This document shows positions 24,461-32,655 of a stretch of 64,000 bases of DNA, one piece after another. A program made the position numbers and the translations under genes. Below the pieces are notes generated by a model, which worked only from the letters and a program-made list of their open reading frames with translations, made no database searches and was not told the DNA's origin. The DNA lies in contig NZ_BSTM01000005.1 of NCBI RefSeq assembly GCF_030269515.1, positions 307,445-371,444 on the forward strand, given 5' to 3'. How positions within the stretch are numbered: the first letter of the stretch is position 1; each line of letters begins with the position of its first letter. This stretch comes from Actinomadura sp. NBRC 104412. GTDB taxonomy: Bacteria; Actinomycetota; Actinomycetes; Streptosporangiales; Streptosporangiaceae.

Positions 24461-26044
24461 ATGGCGCGAGCGAACCCCCCGTCCGAGTCCCCGTTCAGTA
24501 ACTACGCGTACGCGATCCTCACGGCGAACGCGCTCCGCACCCCGGACAAGGTGGCGCTGACCTACTGCGGCGAGCAGAGCTTCACCTACGACGAGCTCAA
24601 CCGGAAGGTCAACCGGGTCGCGCATGCGCTGCTGGCGGCAGGGGTCACGCCGGGCACCAGGGTGGCCTCGCTGATGAACGAGACCCTGCACGTCGCCGAG
24701 GTGTACCTGGCGCAGATGAAGATCGGGTCCATCGTGGCCGCGCTCAACCCGTACTGGCCCGCCGACACCCTGCGGCAGGTCGTGGAGCACTCGGAGTGCA
24801 CCGCGTTCGTGTACGACGCGACCGTCGAGAAGCTCATCGACGAGATCCGCCCGGACCTTCCCGGGGTGAAGCTGTGGCTGCGCGTGGGCGGGCCGGGAGA
24901 GGGCTCGGTCGACCTGGACGCGCTCACCGAGGGAGCGAGCGAGGCGGAGCCTCCCCTGGGCGGGTTCGGCGACGACCTGCTCGCGCTGTTCTACACCTCG
25001 GGAACGACCGGCCTGCCCAAGGCGGTCATGCACAGCCACCACAGCTCGCTGGCCAGCGCGCAGATCTGGCTGGACATCGACCGCGACCACGACTCGGTGA
25101 TGGGCACCGGAGCCATCATCTGGGGCATCGGCTTCCCCGCACTGGTCGGCCCCGCGTTCTATGCGGGAATGACGCTCGTCCTGGAGCAGGACTGGGGCCC
25201 GTCCAACTTCCTCAAGGTCGTGCCCAGGGAGAAGGTCACCCACGTCAGCCTGATCCCCAGCTTCTTCTCCGCGCTGCTCGGATCGGACGAGCACGCCGAC
25301 GCGGACCTGTCGTCCCTCAAGGCGATCGTGCTGGGCGGCGAGCCGCTGCTGCCCGCACTGCGCGAGCGCATCATGAAGCGGCTCCCGGGCGCGGCCATCT
25401 ACAGCTACTACGGGCAGACCGAGGCCCCCTACACCTGCATCGGACGGCAGGACGACGGCAGCCAGGACCTCGCCTCGGTCGGGCGGGCCCGGATGTCCTG
25501 CGCGGTCCGCATCACCGACCCGTCGGGGAACCGGGTGGTCGGCGAGGTCGGCGAGATCAACCTGACCGGGCCGAACGTGATGCTCGGCTACGACAAGCTG
25601 CCCGACAAGACCGCCGACGTACTGCGGGACGGCTGGTACGTGGGCGGCGACCTGGGACGCATGGACGAGGACGGCTTCCTGTACGTGCTCGGCCGCCGCG
25701 AGGACTCCATCCTCAAGGGCGGCCAGTGGTCGCAGCCCGCGCAGATCGAGGAGGCGGCGCTGGAGGTCGACGGCGTCGCCGAGGCCGGTGTCGTCGGCGT
25801 CCCCGCGCACCCCGAGGGCCAGGACGCGGTCGAGCAGAAGATCCTCGTCGCGGTCGTCCCGCGCGCGGGCACGTCCCTGGACGCCGACGCGGTCAAGGCC
25901 GCGCTCGCCGACCGCCTGCCGGGGCACCAGGCGCCCGACGCCGTCGTGGTCGCCGACGAGCTGCCGCACACCCAGGACGCGTCCGGCGGACCGGGCAAGC
26001 TGCTGCGCCGTGGCATCCGCGACCTCTACGCCGACCGCGTATGA
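24461..26044 (+). CDS. AMP-forming acyl-CoA ligase (FadD-like)
   Basis: ANL-superfamily CoA ligase, 527 residues, with a canonical ATP motif FYTSGTTGLPKAVMHSH near residue 185, YSYYGQTEAPYTC near 312, VGGDLGRMDEDG near 397 and the C-terminal hinge GRREDSILKGGQWSQPAQIEE. It should activate the carboxylate that enters this pathway. ATG at 24461 follows gaggaga at about ten bases. It lies 44 bases after the VOC gene and overlaps the next gene by ATGA. It keeps the intact P-loop that the ligase at 17184 lacks. Confidence 0.92.
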   Translation: MARANPPSESPFSNYAYAILTANALRTPDKVALTYCGEQSFTYDELNRKVNRVAHALLAAGVTPGTRVASLMNETLHVAEVYLAQMKIGSIVAALNPYWPADTLRQVVEHSECTAFVYDATVEKLIDEIRPDLPGVKLWLRVGGPGEGSVDLDALTEGASEAEPPLGGFGDDLLALFYTSGTTGLPKAVMHSHHSSLASAQIWLDIDRDHDSVMGTGAIIWGIGFPALVGPAFYAGMTLVLEQDWGPSNFLKVVPREKVTHVSLIPSFFSALLGSDEHADADLSSLKAIVLGGEPLLPALRERIMKRLPGAAIYSYYGQTEAPYTCIGRQDDGSQDLASVGRARMSCAVRITDPSGNRVVGEVGEINLTGPNVMLGYDKLPDKTADVLRDGWYVGGDLGRMDEDGFLYVLGRREDSILKGGQWSQPAQIEEAALEVDGVAEAGVVGVPAHPEGQDAVEQKILVAVVPRAGTSLDADAVKAALADRLPGHQAPDAVVVADELPHTQDASGGPGKLLRRGIRDLYADRV

Positions 26045-28149
26045 GCGCTTCCAATGCTTCGGGCGCTGCGGCGTTGCACGAGCACGAGGTCAAGAGCCGG
26101 ATCTCCGGTCACGGCATAGTCGTGCCGCGTGGTGCGACCGCCGCGTCCCCCGATGCGGTCGAGGGCGCCGCGAGCGGCCTCACCCCTCCTCTGGTGGTGA
26201 AGGCGTACGGTCCCGGGCTGTTGCACAAGAGCGACGCCGGTGCCGTACGCCTCGGCCTGGAGTCCGCGACTGCGGCTCGTGCGGCCGCGGCCGAGATGCT
26301 TGGCTCATTGCAGGCTCAGGGGTACGTCCCAGAGGGCTTCCTGGTGGAGGAGCAGGCGCCACCCGGTGTCGAGGTCATCGTGGGGGCCGTCCGGGATCCC
26401 GCGTTCGGCCCGGTGCTGCTCGCCGGGCTCGGCGGCATCTGGACGGAGGTCCTGCGCGACACGGCGCTGCGCCTGTGCCCCATCACCGAGGCGGACGCGC
26501 GCGCGATGCTGGACGAGTTGCGCGGGCGCGCGATCCTGGACGGCTTCCGGGGCGGCCCGGCCATCGACCGGGACGCCCTTGTGAAGGTTCTTCTCGCGGT
26601 TGGAGGCGAGGGCGGGTTCGTAGAGTCGCTGGGCGACCGCCTTGAGGAGTTCGAGCTGAACCCCGTCATCTGCGGCCCGTCCGGGGCGATCGCAGTGGAC
26701 GCGCGCCTGCTGGAGGCCGCGCCCTCGCCCACCGTGTCCGCGTATGGGGACACGCCGTCCACGGACTTCGACCGGCTCTTCGCGCCGCGAAGCGTGGCGG
26801 TCGTGGGCGCGTCCACCAAGAAGCCCAACTTCGGCAACATGTTCCTCGGCTTCTACAAGGCCGCCGGTTTCAAGGGACGGGTCGTGGCCGTGCACCCGAC
26901 CGCGCCCGAAATCGACGGCGTGCTCTGCGTTCCGTCCCTTGCCGGTTCGGAGGTGGACTACGCGCTGGTGGCGGTCCCCGCCGCGCGCTGCCCTGCGGTG
27001 GTACGGGAGTCGGCGGGCATCCCGTTCGTCCAAGTGATGAGCGGCGGCTTCCGTGAGATGGGCGAACCCGCGCTGGAAGAGGAACTTCTCGCGGCGGCGC
27101 GTGAAACCGGTGTGCGGCTGCTCGGCCCCAACTGCATGGGCGTGTACTCCCCTGCCGGTGGCCAGACGTTCCTTGGGGGCGAGCAGGGACGCCCTGGCCG
27201 CATCGCCCTGGTGTCGCAGAGCGGCGGGCTGGCCGGGGAGGTCATCAAGGTGGGCGAGCGACGCGGACTCGCCTTCTCCAAGGTCGCCACGGTCGGCAAC
27301 AGCGCCGACGTCACGCCCGCCGAGCTGCTGCGCTACCTGGCGGACGACGCCGAGACCTCCGTCATCGGCCTCTACCTCGAAGACCCTCGGGACGGCCGCG
27401 GGCTCTTCGACACCCTGCGCTCGGTGCGCAAGCCCGTCGCCGTCCTCGTCGGAGGACGCAGCGGGCAGGGCAGGAAGGCCGCCGCGTCGCACACCGGCGG
27501 CATGATCAGCGACGCCCGGGTGTGGCCCGCGCTGGCCGCGCAGACCGGGATCACCCTGGTCACCAGCCAGGACGACCTCATCGGCGCCCTGGACTTCCTC
27601 GACTTGCACGCCGGTCGTCCCGTCCCTGCCGGGCCCGGCCTGCTCGTCATCGGCCCGAGCGGCGGCGCGGGCGTGCTGGCCGCCGACGTCTTCGACGCGG
27701 CGGGCCTGGACCTGACCCCGCTCCCGGACTCCATCCGCGACGCCCTACGGGAACTCGGCCTCGGCGCCGGCAGCTCCCTGGCCAACCCCCTGGAAATACC
27801 CGTGGGACCTATGGGCAGGCCGGAGCTGGTAAGGCGCGCGGCGCAGGTGATTCTGGCTCAACACCCGTACCCGGATGTCATCATCCACATCAACGCGCAG
27901 AGCTTCTTCACCTTCGGCGACACCGCCGACCCCCTGCTCGCCTATATCCACACCATCGGCGCCCTACAGCAGGAGCTGCGCAACACCCGGGTGACCCTGG
28001 TCCTCCGTAACTCCGAGTGCGCACCACCGGGCGTAGAGGATGCCGTACGGGACGTGGCACGGTCAGCGGGAATCCCCCTCTACCGGACCATGGAAGCCGC
28101 CGCGGTCGCGGTGAACGCGGGTAAGAGGAGTTCGCGTGGGACGGCTTGA
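26041..28149 (+). CDS. ADP-forming acyl-CoA synthetase (acetate-CoA ligase family)
   Basis: 702-residue two-part enzyme of the NDP-forming acyl-CoA synthetase type. An ATP-grasp domain comes first (about 1-235: PLVVKAYGPGLLHKSDAGAV), then CoA-binding and ligase domains (about 245-690: RSVAVVGASTKKPNFGN, LLGPNCMGVYSP, ALVSQSGGLAGEV and the phospho-His region GRKAAASHTGGM). Many relatives have the opposite order, so this is a permuted arrangement. It converts a carboxylate, CoA and ATP to acyl-CoA, or the reverse. Start overlaps the previous stop, and the SDR that follows starts within its last 14 bases. Confidence 0.9.
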   Translation: MSASNASGAAALHEHEVKSRISGHGIVVPRGATAASPDAVEGAASGLTPPLVVKAYGPGLLHKSDAGAVRLGLESATAARAAAAEMLGSLQAQGYVPEGFLVEEQAPPGVEVIVGAVRDPAFGPVLLAGLGGIWTEVLRDTALRLCPITEADARAMLDELRGRAILDGFRGGPAIDRDALVKVLLAVGGEGGFVESLGDRLEEFELNPVICGPSGAIAVDARLLEAAPSPTVSAYGDTPSTDFDRLFAPRSVAVVGASTKKPNFGNMFLGFYKAAGFKGRVVAVHPTAPEIDGVLCVPSLAGSEVDYALVAVPAARCPAVVRESAGIPFVQVMSGGFREMGEPALEEELLAAARETGVRLLGPNCMGVYSPAGGQTFLGGEQGRPGRIALVSQSGGLAGEVIKVGERRGLAFSKVATVGNSADVTPAELLRYLADDAETSVIGLYLEDPRDGRGLFDTLRSVRKPVAVLVGGRSGQGRKAAASHTGGMISDARVWPALAAQTGITLVTSQDDLIGALDFLDLHAGRPVPAGPGLLVIGPSGGAGVLAADVFDAAGLDLTPLPDSIRDALRELGLGAGSSLANPLEIPVGPMGRPELVRRAAQVILAQHPYPDVIIHINAQSFFTFGDTADPLLAYIHTIGALQQELRNTRVTLVLRNSECAPPGVEDAVRDVARSAGIPLYRTMEAAAVAVNAGKRSSRGTA

Positions 28150-28891
28150 CGGCAAGGTGGCGCTCATCACCGGGGGCGCGCGCGGCATGGGCAAGGCCCA
28201 TGTGCGGCGGTTCGTGGAGGAAGGCGCTCAGGTCGTCTTCGGCGACGTCTTGGACGAGGAGGGCGCCAAGCTCGCCGCCGACACCGCCAACGCGCGCTAC
28301 GTCCATCTGGACGTCACGTCGGAGGCCGACTGGGAAAGCGCCGTCCGTACGACGCTGGACGCCCACGGGGCCTTGCACGTCCTGGTCAACAACGCCGGGA
28401 TCATGCGGCACAAGACCATCGAGGAGATGACCCTGGAGGAGTGCCGCCGCATCATCGAGGTCAACCTGATCGGCCAGTGGCTCGGCATCAAGGCGGTCAC
28501 CCAGGCGATGCGCGACTCCGGCGGCGGCTCCATCGTCAACGTCTCGTCCACCGAGGGCTTCAACGGCGCCGCCGGCCTGTCCGCCTACAGCGCCAGCAAG
28601 TTCGGCGTACGCGGCCTCACCAAGTCGGCGGCCCGCGAACTCGGCCCGGACGGGATCCGCGTCAACTCGATCCACCCCGGCGCCATCGTCACCGCCATGT
28701 CGATGCAACAGGACGTCGTCGAGGCCACCGCAGACCGTGCCCAAGCCATCATGGACGGCCTCCCCCTGCGCCGCCTCGGCAGCGCCGGCGAGGTCACCGG
28801 CCTGGTCGCGTTCCTGGCCTCCGACGACTCCTCGTACTGCACCGGAAGCGAGGTCACGGTGGACGGCGGCCTCCTCATCAGCGGCTTCTAA
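28136..28891 (+). CDS. Short-chain dehydrogenase (hydroxysteroid-type SDR)
   Basis: NAD-dependent SDR of 251 residues: TGGARGMG near residue 13, LVNNAGIMRH near 83, the Ser of VNVSSTEGFNGAAG with YSASK near 155, and the cofactor loop HPGAIVTAM. The pattern is closest to 3-alpha/20-beta-hydroxysteroid dehydrogenase-type SDRs, though that class is broad. GTG at 28136 follows aagaggag and overlaps the upstream gene. Its TAA shares bases with the TAG of the convergent amidase gene (28888-28891). Confidence 0.92.
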   Translation: MGRLDGKVALITGGARGMGKAHVRRFVEEGAQVVFGDVLDEEGAKLAADTANARYVHLDVTSEADWESAVRTTLDAHGALHVLVNNAGIMRHKTIEEMTLEECRRIIEVNLIGQWLGIKAVTQAMRDSGGGSIVNVSSTEGFNGAAGLSAYSASKFGVRGLTKSAARELGPDGIRVNSIHPGAIVTAMSMQQDVVEATADRAQAIMDGLPLRRLGSAGEVTGLVAFLASDDSSYCTGSEVTVDGGLLISGF

Positions 28892-30258
28892 CCCGGCCTG
28901 CGCTCCGTCCACTTCTCAACGGCCTCAAGCTGGGCCGCCAGGGAGATGAGCGTGGCCTCGTCGGAGTCGTGCCCCAAAAGCTGCGCCCCTATGGGCAGCC
29001 CTTCTTCGCTCAACCCCGCGGGTACGTTCACCCCAGGCCACCCGAGCACATTCCAGGGCCACGCATAGGGGCAGGCCGCGGCGGAGGCACCCTGCGTCTT
29101 CCGCCACCCCGCCCCATCGAACGCGCCCACCTTGAACGGCAGCCAGGCCGTAGTAGGCGTCAGCACCACATCCGCGTACCGGAAAATCCTGCCGACCCTC
29201 CTCTGCAACCCCGGCTCCAACCTCTTCGCCAAGGGAAGCAGCCGGCGCCCCAGCACCCTCCCGATACGAGCCTCGACCAGCGTCCGGGGCTCGAAAACAC
29301 CCTCCACCATGCCGTCCACCCAGTCGGCGACACCCGCCGTCCCACGCGGCACCAGCCCCAGCCCCACGAGCCCATAGTCAGGGTCGGCCGGGAACACCTT
29401 GTGCCCCAACGCGGTCAACCGCCGCGCCACCCGTTCCACAGCGGCCCGGATCTGCGAGTCCAACCTCCCCCCGGACCCGAACGCCGTCTTGAACGAGACC
29501 GCCACCCTCAACCGCCGAGGCTCGACCCGCGCCGCCTCCTCGAACGACGAAACCGGGGCGTCCAGCCGATAGACGTCCTCGGGATGACTCCCGCTGAGCA
29601 CGTCCAACAGCAACGCCGCATCCCCCACACTCCGCGCCAGCGGCCCCCACACCGTCAGCCCGTAGAACGGATCCGTGTGTGGATACCCCGAAACCCTCCC
29701 CCGCTGCGGCTTGATCCCCACCAGCCCCGTCCAGGCCGCCGGTATCCGTATGGACCCGGCCCCATCCGAGCCCACGGCCCCTGCGACCATCCCCGCCGCC
29801 ACGGCCGCGGCACTCCCCCCAGACGACCCCCCGGGGCTGTACCTCACATCCCAAGGATTACGAGCACACCCCGTAGAGGACTCACTGAACGGCCAGAGCC
29901 CGATCTCGCACGTAGTGGTCTTCCCCACCACCACGGCCCCCGCCGCTCTCAGCTTCCGCACGACCTCCGCGTCCTTCACCGCAACCGGATGCCGTCCCCC
30001 CACAGCGAACGGCGTGGTCTCCCCCGCGAGATCCGTGTCGTCCTTTATCGCAACCGGCACCCCCAACAGAGGCAGCCGTTCCCCATCCCGCAACCGCTTG
30101 TCCGCGAGCCGCGCCTCCCCCAGCGCCCCCTCCCGCACCACCCGGAAGGCCCCCAGCTCACGCCCTTCCTCGATCCGCCGCAACGCCTCCCCGACAAGCT
30201 CCTCCGAGGAGACCTCCCCGCCCCGCAGCAACGCCACCTGCTCCCGCAAGCCCCGCAT
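28888..30258 (-). CDS. Amidase (amidase-signature family)
   Basis: Amidase-signature hydrolase of 456 residues. The catalytic Lys is in VPVAIKDDTDL near residue 66, the cis-Ser in the signature YSPGGSSGGSAAAVAAG near 142, and the nucleophile Ser in GAGSIRIPA near 166. The C-terminal part (LTPTTAWLP then NVPAGLSEEGLPIGAQLLG) is typical. I start at ATG 30258 because gggaggtggc precedes it; the frame extends 108 bases further with no site. Substrate unknown. A leader hairpin lies upstream at 30307-30354. Confidence 0.92.
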   Translation of the reverse strand: MRGLREQVALLRGGEVSSEELVGEALRRIEEGRELGAFRVVREGALGEARLADKRLRDGERLPLLGVPVAIKDDTDLAGETTPFAVGGRHPVAVKDAEVVRKLRAAGAVVVGKTTTCEIGLWPFSESSTGCARNPWDVRYSPGGSSGGSAAAVAAGMVAGAVGSDGAGSIRIPAAWTGLVGIKPQRGRVSGYPHTDPFYGLTVWGPLARSVGDAALLLDVLSGSHPEDVYRLDAPVSSFEEAARVEPRRLRVAVSFKTAFGSGGRLDSQIRAAVERVARRLTALGHKVFPADPDYGLVGLGLVPRGTAGVADWVDGMVEGVFEPRTLVEARIGRVLGRRLLPLAKRLEPGLQRRVGRIFRYADVVLTPTTAWLPFKVGAFDGAGWRKTQGASAAACPYAWPWNVLGWPGVNVPAGLSEEGLPIGAQLLGHDSDEATLISLAAQLEAVEKWTERRPG

Positions 30259-30306
30259 GCCACCTCCCACACGCAGAACGATACAGAGACACCCCCCGAA
30301 AAGACT

Positions 30307-30354
30307 CTGGCCCGCACGGCCCCCGAGCGGGGTATTACGGGCCGTACGAGCCAG
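30307..30354 (-). promoter_or_regulatory. Long hairpin in the amidase leader
   Basis: Arms CTGGCCCGCACGGCCC (30307-30322) and GGGCCGTACGAGCCAG (30339-30354) pair over 16 bp; in minus-strand RNA the two imperfect positions become G-U wobbles. It lies 49 bases before the amidase ATG and could be a leader control element or an operator. Confidence 0.45.
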
Positions 30355-30495
30355 AACCAGTCTCAATCAGGAACCTCAGTCGGAACCACAGCCGACGTTC
30401 GCTCTGCTCTCCGCCTATGCACCTCCGCCGATGTCTTGTAGTTGACACCGAGAACGCTAGGACCCCACCCACCCCACCGGAACCCCTTTAAGCCT

Positions 30496-30556
30496 GCCTT
30501 AGGGAACCGCTGAGGACCCCTTATCCAGTGATCGTCCAGACAAGTCCGACATAGCC
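30496..30556 (-). repeat. 61-bp direct repeat, copy A
   Basis: Matches copy B (30881-30941) at 58 of 61 bases, and weaker similarity continues for about 30 bases beyond. On the minus strand it holds a 17-codon frame (30552 to 30499, MSDLSGRSLDKGSSAVP, stop). Two of the three differences from copy B are silent in that frame, so coding is possible but unproven. Confidence 0.8.
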
Positions 30557-30880
30557 AACCCAAGAGCCGCCCACCTGCACAAACACAGGGAGAGACCCAA
30601 AAGAGCCGTCCGGGCAGCCAGCCCTCGTCGACCCGAACCGACATGCGTTGACTCCCCGGATCGGCTCCCTGGCTTCCCTCCCGAGACCCAGCAAGGAGGA
30701 CACCCCACGGTCCCCACGCGGCCCTGGGGGCCGCCCAGCGGTGCGGGTAGACGGTGATGACCTCGCTGTCGGAGATCCGCAAGTCCGCGTAGGCGCGCTC
30801 CCCGATCGGCCCCTTTCGACTTCGGGCAGAACTGGAAATGACTTCCCACCTGCATCAATACAAGATTGGCTCGTGGGCCC

Positions 30881-30941
30881 GCCTTAGGGAACCGCTGAGG
30901 ACCCCTCATCCAGTGATCGTCCGGACAAGTCAGACATAGCC
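30881..30941 (-). repeat. 61-bp direct repeat, copy B
   Basis: Second copy, 385 bases from copy A. The minus-strand frame (30937 to 30884) reads MSDLSGRSLDEGSSAVP, stop, and differs from copy A by one residue (E for K). Confidence 0.8.
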
Positions 30942-31008
30942 CGGCCGACGACCCGCTCACCTGCAAGAACACGTCCGCACGCGACCACTCGCGTGCGGGC
31001 CGGTCACC

Positions 31009-31275
31009 TCAACGCGAGTCGAGCTCGCCGTTCTTCACCCGCCGTGAGAAGACACTCCAGGCGGCGGCCCCGAAGACCAGCTTGGGCCCGTCCGGATCCT
31101 TGGAGTCTCGCACCGCCACCGCGGGCCACACCCCGGCCACCTCAACACACTGTCCACCACTACCGCCGCTGTGGCTGCTCTTGAGCCACGTCCCAACCTC
31201 AACGCACTGTCCGCCGCTACCGTCCGTGTAGCTGCTTTTCCGCCACTGGATGGTGGAGAAGTCTGCCGCGTTCAT
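31009..31275 (-). CDS. DUF397 protein with duplicated half-motif
   Basis: Small protein of 88 residues of the actinobacterial DUF397 family, usually partnered with an adjacent HTH protein and linked to development or toxin-antitoxin-like control. The family core WRKSSYTDGSGGQCVEV occurs at residues 11-27 and again as WLKSSHSGGSGGQCVEV at about 30-46, followed by the normal second half AVAVRDSKDPDGPKLVF. This is an internal duplication of the first half. Its start overlaps the HTH gene stop (ATGA), so the two are coupled. Confidence 0.9.
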   Translation of the reverse strand: MNAADFSTIQWRKSSYTDGSGGQCVEVGTWLKSSHSGGSGGQCVEVAGVWPAVAVRDSKDPDGPKLVFGAAAWSVFSRRVKNGELDSR

Positions 31276-32096
31276 AGGCTCTCCAAGATCGACTTGATCA
31301 GCTGAAGTGACAGCTCAACGGGCAACGCGTGCCCGCGTATCAAGTCGTACCTTATGTGACAGCCGGCGATTTCGGTGTCGCCCTCGAGCACCTGCCCGAC
31401 TCCTGCCGCCTCGATGTATGCGACCTCAGAGCCATCAGGGAAGCCAAGAATGGTGAAGCTTCCTCCTGACCCGGCATAGCCGCCAATGCCTTCGGGCACC
31501 ACTTGGAGCATGATGTTCGGGTGGCGGCTCACCTCGACGAGATGTTCGAGCTGGCTTCGCATCACATCCGCAGTCCCAAGCCCGCAGCGGAGTGCTCGTT
31601 CGTCCAGTGTTACCCACATACGCGGCGGCTTCTCGCTGGTCAGAATCGATTGGCGCTGTAGGCGATCGGCCAGGAGCTGGTCAACATCCTCGGGTCGCTG
31701 GACTGTCAGCAACACCGCACGCGCGTAATCTTCCGTTTGCAGAAGTCCTGTGATCAACAACGCCTCGAATGTATGCATCACAGACGCCTTACGCTCCAGT
31801 TCCGCAAACTTCGGAAAATTTCTGGGAACTCTCGGGCGCTTGAGTTCGCGTTCGTGGGAGTCCAGGAGGCGGACGAACATGCCGTCGGTCTTGAAGTAGG
31901 TGTCCAGGTCGTCGGCGAACTCGTGAGAGGGCTTCTCGTCGCCGAGCTCGACCGCACCGATCCACGCGTGCGTGTAGCCGATGGCCTCGCCCAGTTGGTG
32001 CATGGGGAGGCCCTGCGCCTCCCGTAGGCGGCGCAGCTCGGCGCCGAAGTGGGTGAGGAGCGAGTACGGGTAGAGCTGTCGTCCGCGCCTGGCCAT
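31272..32096 (-). CDS. XRE-family HTH regulator with DUF5753 domain
   Basis: 274 residues. The helix-turn-helix is at about 15-70 (LRRLREAQGLPMHQLGEAIGYTHAWIGAVE). A C-terminal DUF5753 domain (about 90-270) includes LLITGLLQTEDYARAVL, RMWVTLDERALR, and VPEGIGGYAGSGGSFTIL. This WhiJ-like architecture with an adjacent DUF397 gene is a repeated actinomycete locus type, thought to act as a regulator and small-partner pair. ATG at 32096. The partner is coupled directly downstream. Confidence 0.93.
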   Translation of the reverse strand: MARRGRQLYPYSLLTHFGAELRRLREAQGLPMHQLGEAIGYTHAWIGAVELGDEKPSHEFADDLDTYFKTDGMFVRLLDSHERELKRPRVPRNFPKFAELERKASVMHTFEALLITGLLQTEDYARAVLLTVQRPEDVDQLLADRLQRQSILTSEKPPRMWVTLDERALRCGLGTADVMRSQLEHLVEVSRHPNIMLQVVPEGIGGYAGSGGSFTILGFPDGSEVAYIEAAGVGQVLEGDTEIAGCHIRYDLIRGHALPVELSLQLIKSILESL

Positions 32097-32252
32097 GGGG
32101 GGATCCGAGATTCGTGGTGAGGGTTCCTTGAAAGAGGGCTCCGATCACCTGTTGACGGCTTGAGATCGATCCGTAGCCGAGGGTAACCCGATTCGTCAGG
32201 CTGGTCAGGTCATCTCGCAAGCAAGACCGGACGACGAGGAGTGTTTCCGGCT

Positions 32253-32486
32253 ATGAATAGCGCGAACACGGACGATCAGAAACTCGCAGAACTTCGCGAG
32301 GCGTTCAACGGGCACCGGATCTGGCGGTCGGTCCGATCGGACGGACGACTGGGCGACTGGGTGGCTACGCTGCACGATCCCGCGGTCGGCGTGGATCCGA
32401 CCGTCATCGGCTCCACCGCCGCGGAACTGCACGACGCGCTAATCCGCGAAGGCGGTCGGGCCCGGGTCAAGCGGCAGGGCTGGTAA
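32253..32486 (+). CDS. Small hypothetical protein (77 aa)
   Basis: Short acidic-to-neutral protein (KLAELREAFNGHRIWRSVRSDGRLGDWVATLHDP) of a type often found near XRE/DUF397 loci. No named domain is recognised. ATG at 32253 is preceded by gaggag at 12 bases; a GTG at 32241 in frame is possible. It is transcribed divergently from the HTH gene and could be controlled by it. Confidence 0.6.
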   Translation: MNSANTDDQKLAELREAFNGHRIWRSVRSDGRLGDWVATLHDPAVGVDPTVIGSTAAELHDALIREGGRARVKRQGW

Positions 32487-32655
32487 GTGCCACACCCGGT
32501 GTCGCTCGCCGTGCCAGCCCGTTGCACATCGCGCAGAAGCAGCCTCTTCGAGGCCGAGGGGCTTGAGGTCCTTCAGGCTTTCCGTTGGCGGACGTCGGCC
32601 TGACGATCGCCTTTGGACGGTGTGGGAGCCCGAAACGCTGTGGGCCGGGGGCGGG

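Larger units (their letters stand above)
30259..31008. other. 750-base non-coding stretch with direct repeats
   Basis: Between the amidase gene and the DUF397 gene I find no gene that I can support. The stretch holds the leader hairpin at 30307-30354 and two 61-bp direct repeats (30496-30556 and 30881-30941). Composition is less biased than in the neighbouring genes. A minus-strand frame around 30700-30800 reads like a degraded coding remnant (DLRISDSEVITVYPHRW), but it has no start or partner motif that I recognise. Confidence 0.5.

Noticed and set aside
30700..30970. A gene on the minus strand between the direct repeats
   Set aside because: The frame has no recognisable domain or clear start and spans one of the repeats; treated as a possible degraded remnant only.
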